Below, piece after piece: positions 4,770 to 5,124 of a stretch of DNA of 5,124 nt. The notes beneath the pieces were generated by a model that saw only the letters and a list, made by a program, of their open reading frames with translations, was not told the origin of the DNA and ran no database searches. The stretch is from 2011-GWA2-47-8b sp964361325 (GTDB taxonomy: Bacteria > Patescibacteriota > Minisyncoccia > UBA6257 > WO2-44-18), in contig CAYHZT010000027.1 of NCBI GenBank assembly GCA_964361325.1, positions 1 through 5,124 of the forward strand, in the 5' to 3' direction. Every line of letters begins with the position of its first letter. Position 1 is the first letter of the stretch. Position numbers and translations under genes: made by a program.

Positions 4770-4865
4770 CTAGTGTCCGCCGTTATTCGACGAGTCATTG
4801 TGGTCGGTACCACAATTCCCGTCATTCTCGCACGGAGGAGGGTCCTGGTTCATCAGCTTATTCAC
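4770..4865 (-). CDS. Candidate 31-aa small protein (or coding-like part of a small RNA)
   Basis: An open frame starts at GTG (4863-4865) and ends at TAG (4770-4772). A GGAG (4874-4877) lies eight bases before the start, a promoter at 4937-4965 and a terminator just downstream. The peptide starts MNKLMNQDPPPC and continues into a very polar Asn/Asp/Gly-rich tail ending NNGGH, with two cysteines at 12 and 18 (CENDGNC). It has no membrane segment and matches no family I know. It could be a small secreted or modified peptide, a metal-binding peptide, or an accidental frame in a structured RNA: bases 4797-4816 form a perfect hairpin inside it. The next gene is an M16 peptidase. Confidence 0.4.
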   Translation of the reverse strand: MNKLMNQDPPPCENDGNCGTDHNDSSNNGGH

Positions 4866-4895
4866 GGCTGAATCTCCAAAGATACTGATATGGCG

Positions 4896-4918
4896 CAGGC
4901 AGGGCCAATCCCTACCTG
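4896..4918 (-). promoter_or_regulatory. Leader hairpin upstream of the small ORF
   Basis: In minus-strand RNA, caggtaggg pairs with ccctgcctg over 9 bp with one U-G wobble, loop attgg. The wobble would be a mismatch in plus-strand RNA, so the structure favours minus-strand transcription. It ends about 19 bases before the GGAG and has no T-run after it, so it is a leader element rather than a terminator. Confidence 0.6.
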
Positions 4919-4936
4919 AACGCTACTGCAAAACAC

Positions 4937-4965
4937 AGTATTACATAAATATGCTTTTATATCAA
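4937..4965 (-). promoter_or_regulatory. Promoter of the small ORF/RNA unit
   Basis: On the minus strand, -35 ttgata (4960-4965, 5 of 6) and -10 aatact (4937-4942, 4 of 6) are 17 bp apart, with an extended -10 tg one base upstream of the -10. The predicted start is at about 4930, giving a leader of about 65 bases. Confidence 0.5.
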
Positions 4966-5016
4966 ACTACTTGTCGGTACATTCAACATCAAAGCGAGTC
5001 AAAGTGTATAATTACA

Positions 5017-5062
5017 GCACAAATATAAATTGCTACCGCGTGGTAGCAATTTATATTTGTGC
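5017..5062. repeat. 21-bp perfect hairpin abutting the tRNA-Arg 3' end
   Basis: Arms 5017-5037 and 5042-5062 are perfect reverse complements over 21 bp around the 4-base loop gcgt. The stem is AT-rich in the middle (aaatataaatt) with GC-rich ends. The outer three bases of the right arm are the discriminator and last two acceptor bases of tRNA-Arg. Neither side has a T-run, so it is not a standard terminator. It could be a 3' trailer structure, an integration-site remnant or a fold-back artefact. Confidence 0.85.
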
Positions 5063-5124
5063 CCCCAGAAGGAATCGAACCTACATCAACGCCTTAGAAG
5101 AGCGCTGCTCTATCCATTGAGCTA
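5060..5124 (-). tRNA. tRNA-Arg(TCT), truncated by the window end
   Basis: The minus-strand sequence starts at base 8 of the tRNA (tagctc); the first seven acceptor bases lie beyond the window. The D-stem is gctc/gagc. The anticodon arm gcgct-cttctaa-ggcgt (stem with two wobbles) carries TCT, reading AGA. The T-loop is ttcgatt with stem gtagg/ccttc, which has one T-T mismatch. The acceptor 3' strand is tgggggc with discriminator A. No CCA is encoded; caa follows, which is already part of the 21-bp hairpin. Confidence 0.9.

Larger units (their letters stand above)
4740..4930 (-). ncRNA. Possible structured small RNA, alternative to the small ORF
   Basis: The predicted transcript from about 4930 to the terminator is about 190 bases and contains three good hairpins. 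The first is a 9-bp stem with one G-U pair (4910-4918 with 4896-4904). The second is an 8-bp perfect stem attgtggt/accacaat (4797-4816). The third is the terminator (4740-4759). A weaker 5-bp stem, tcagc/gctga, places the GTG start in its loop. I recognise no known RNA family; it may be an mRNA for the 31-aa peptide, a regulatory RNA, or both. Confidence 0.35.

Noticed and set aside
4798..5028. A 76-codon plus-strand ORF starting at TTG
   Set aside because: It has no ribosome-binding site, runs into the 21-bp palindrome and is opposite a minus-strand unit with promoter and terminator. Its composition looks accidental.
5017..5062. The 21-bp palindrome as a rho-independent terminator
   Set aside because: No T-run follows on either strand; downstream on the minus strand is tgtaattatac and on the plus strand cccccagaag.
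41..5124. CRISPR array, transposase or prophage genes
   Set aside because: There are no regularly spaced long repeats, no transposase or integrase motifs and no phage proteins. The only tandem repeat has a 9-bp unit without spacers.

Overview
This 5,124-bp window looks like one short bacterial contig rather than a slice of a finished genome. It opens with sequencing-adapter bases (1-40) and stops inside a tRNA. GC content is moderate. Genes are tightly packed, several have their own sigma70-type promoter, and intergenic gaps are tens of bases. Two mRNAs look leaderless, and tRNA CCA ends are inconsistently encoded. Together with a short zinc-finger protein of unknown function, this would suit a small-genome lineage such as the Candidate Phyla Radiation (Patescibacteria). 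That placement is an inference; nothing here is taxonomically diagnostic.

Layout. Positions 41-126 hold a hairpin terminator and a promoter. Positions 127-446 hold a plus-strand tRNA cluster: tRNA-Ser(CGA), then two halves of a tRNA-Ala (218-246 and 407-446) that bracket a 160-bp segment containing an intact tRNA-Ala(TGC). All protein genes are on the minus strand. Read in transcription order from the right, they are: tRNA-Arg(TCT) cut by the window end; a 21-bp perfect hairpin at its 3' end; a 31-codon ORF or structured small RNA (4770-4865) with promoter, leader hairpin and terminator; an M16 zinc metallopeptidase (3460-4701); the ribosome-associated GTPase TypA/BipA (1593-3395); a GuaD-like nucleobase deaminase (1022-1504) whose zinc-ligand His is Tyr; and a 135-aa protein with two CxxC pairs (531-938).

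The genes do not form an obvious pathway. TypA is a translation housekeeping factor, the deaminase suggests purine salvage, M16 enzymes degrade or process peptides, and the rest are tRNAs. They share a compact architecture. Stop codons run into terminator stems, promoters sit inside the hairpins that end the upstream gene, and -35/-10 pairs are 17 bp apart. The points most worth checking are the tRNA-in-tRNA arrangement, the small ORF/RNA unit next to the M16 peptidase, the His-to-Tyr change in the deaminase, and a 9-bp tandem repeat that supplies a promoter element.
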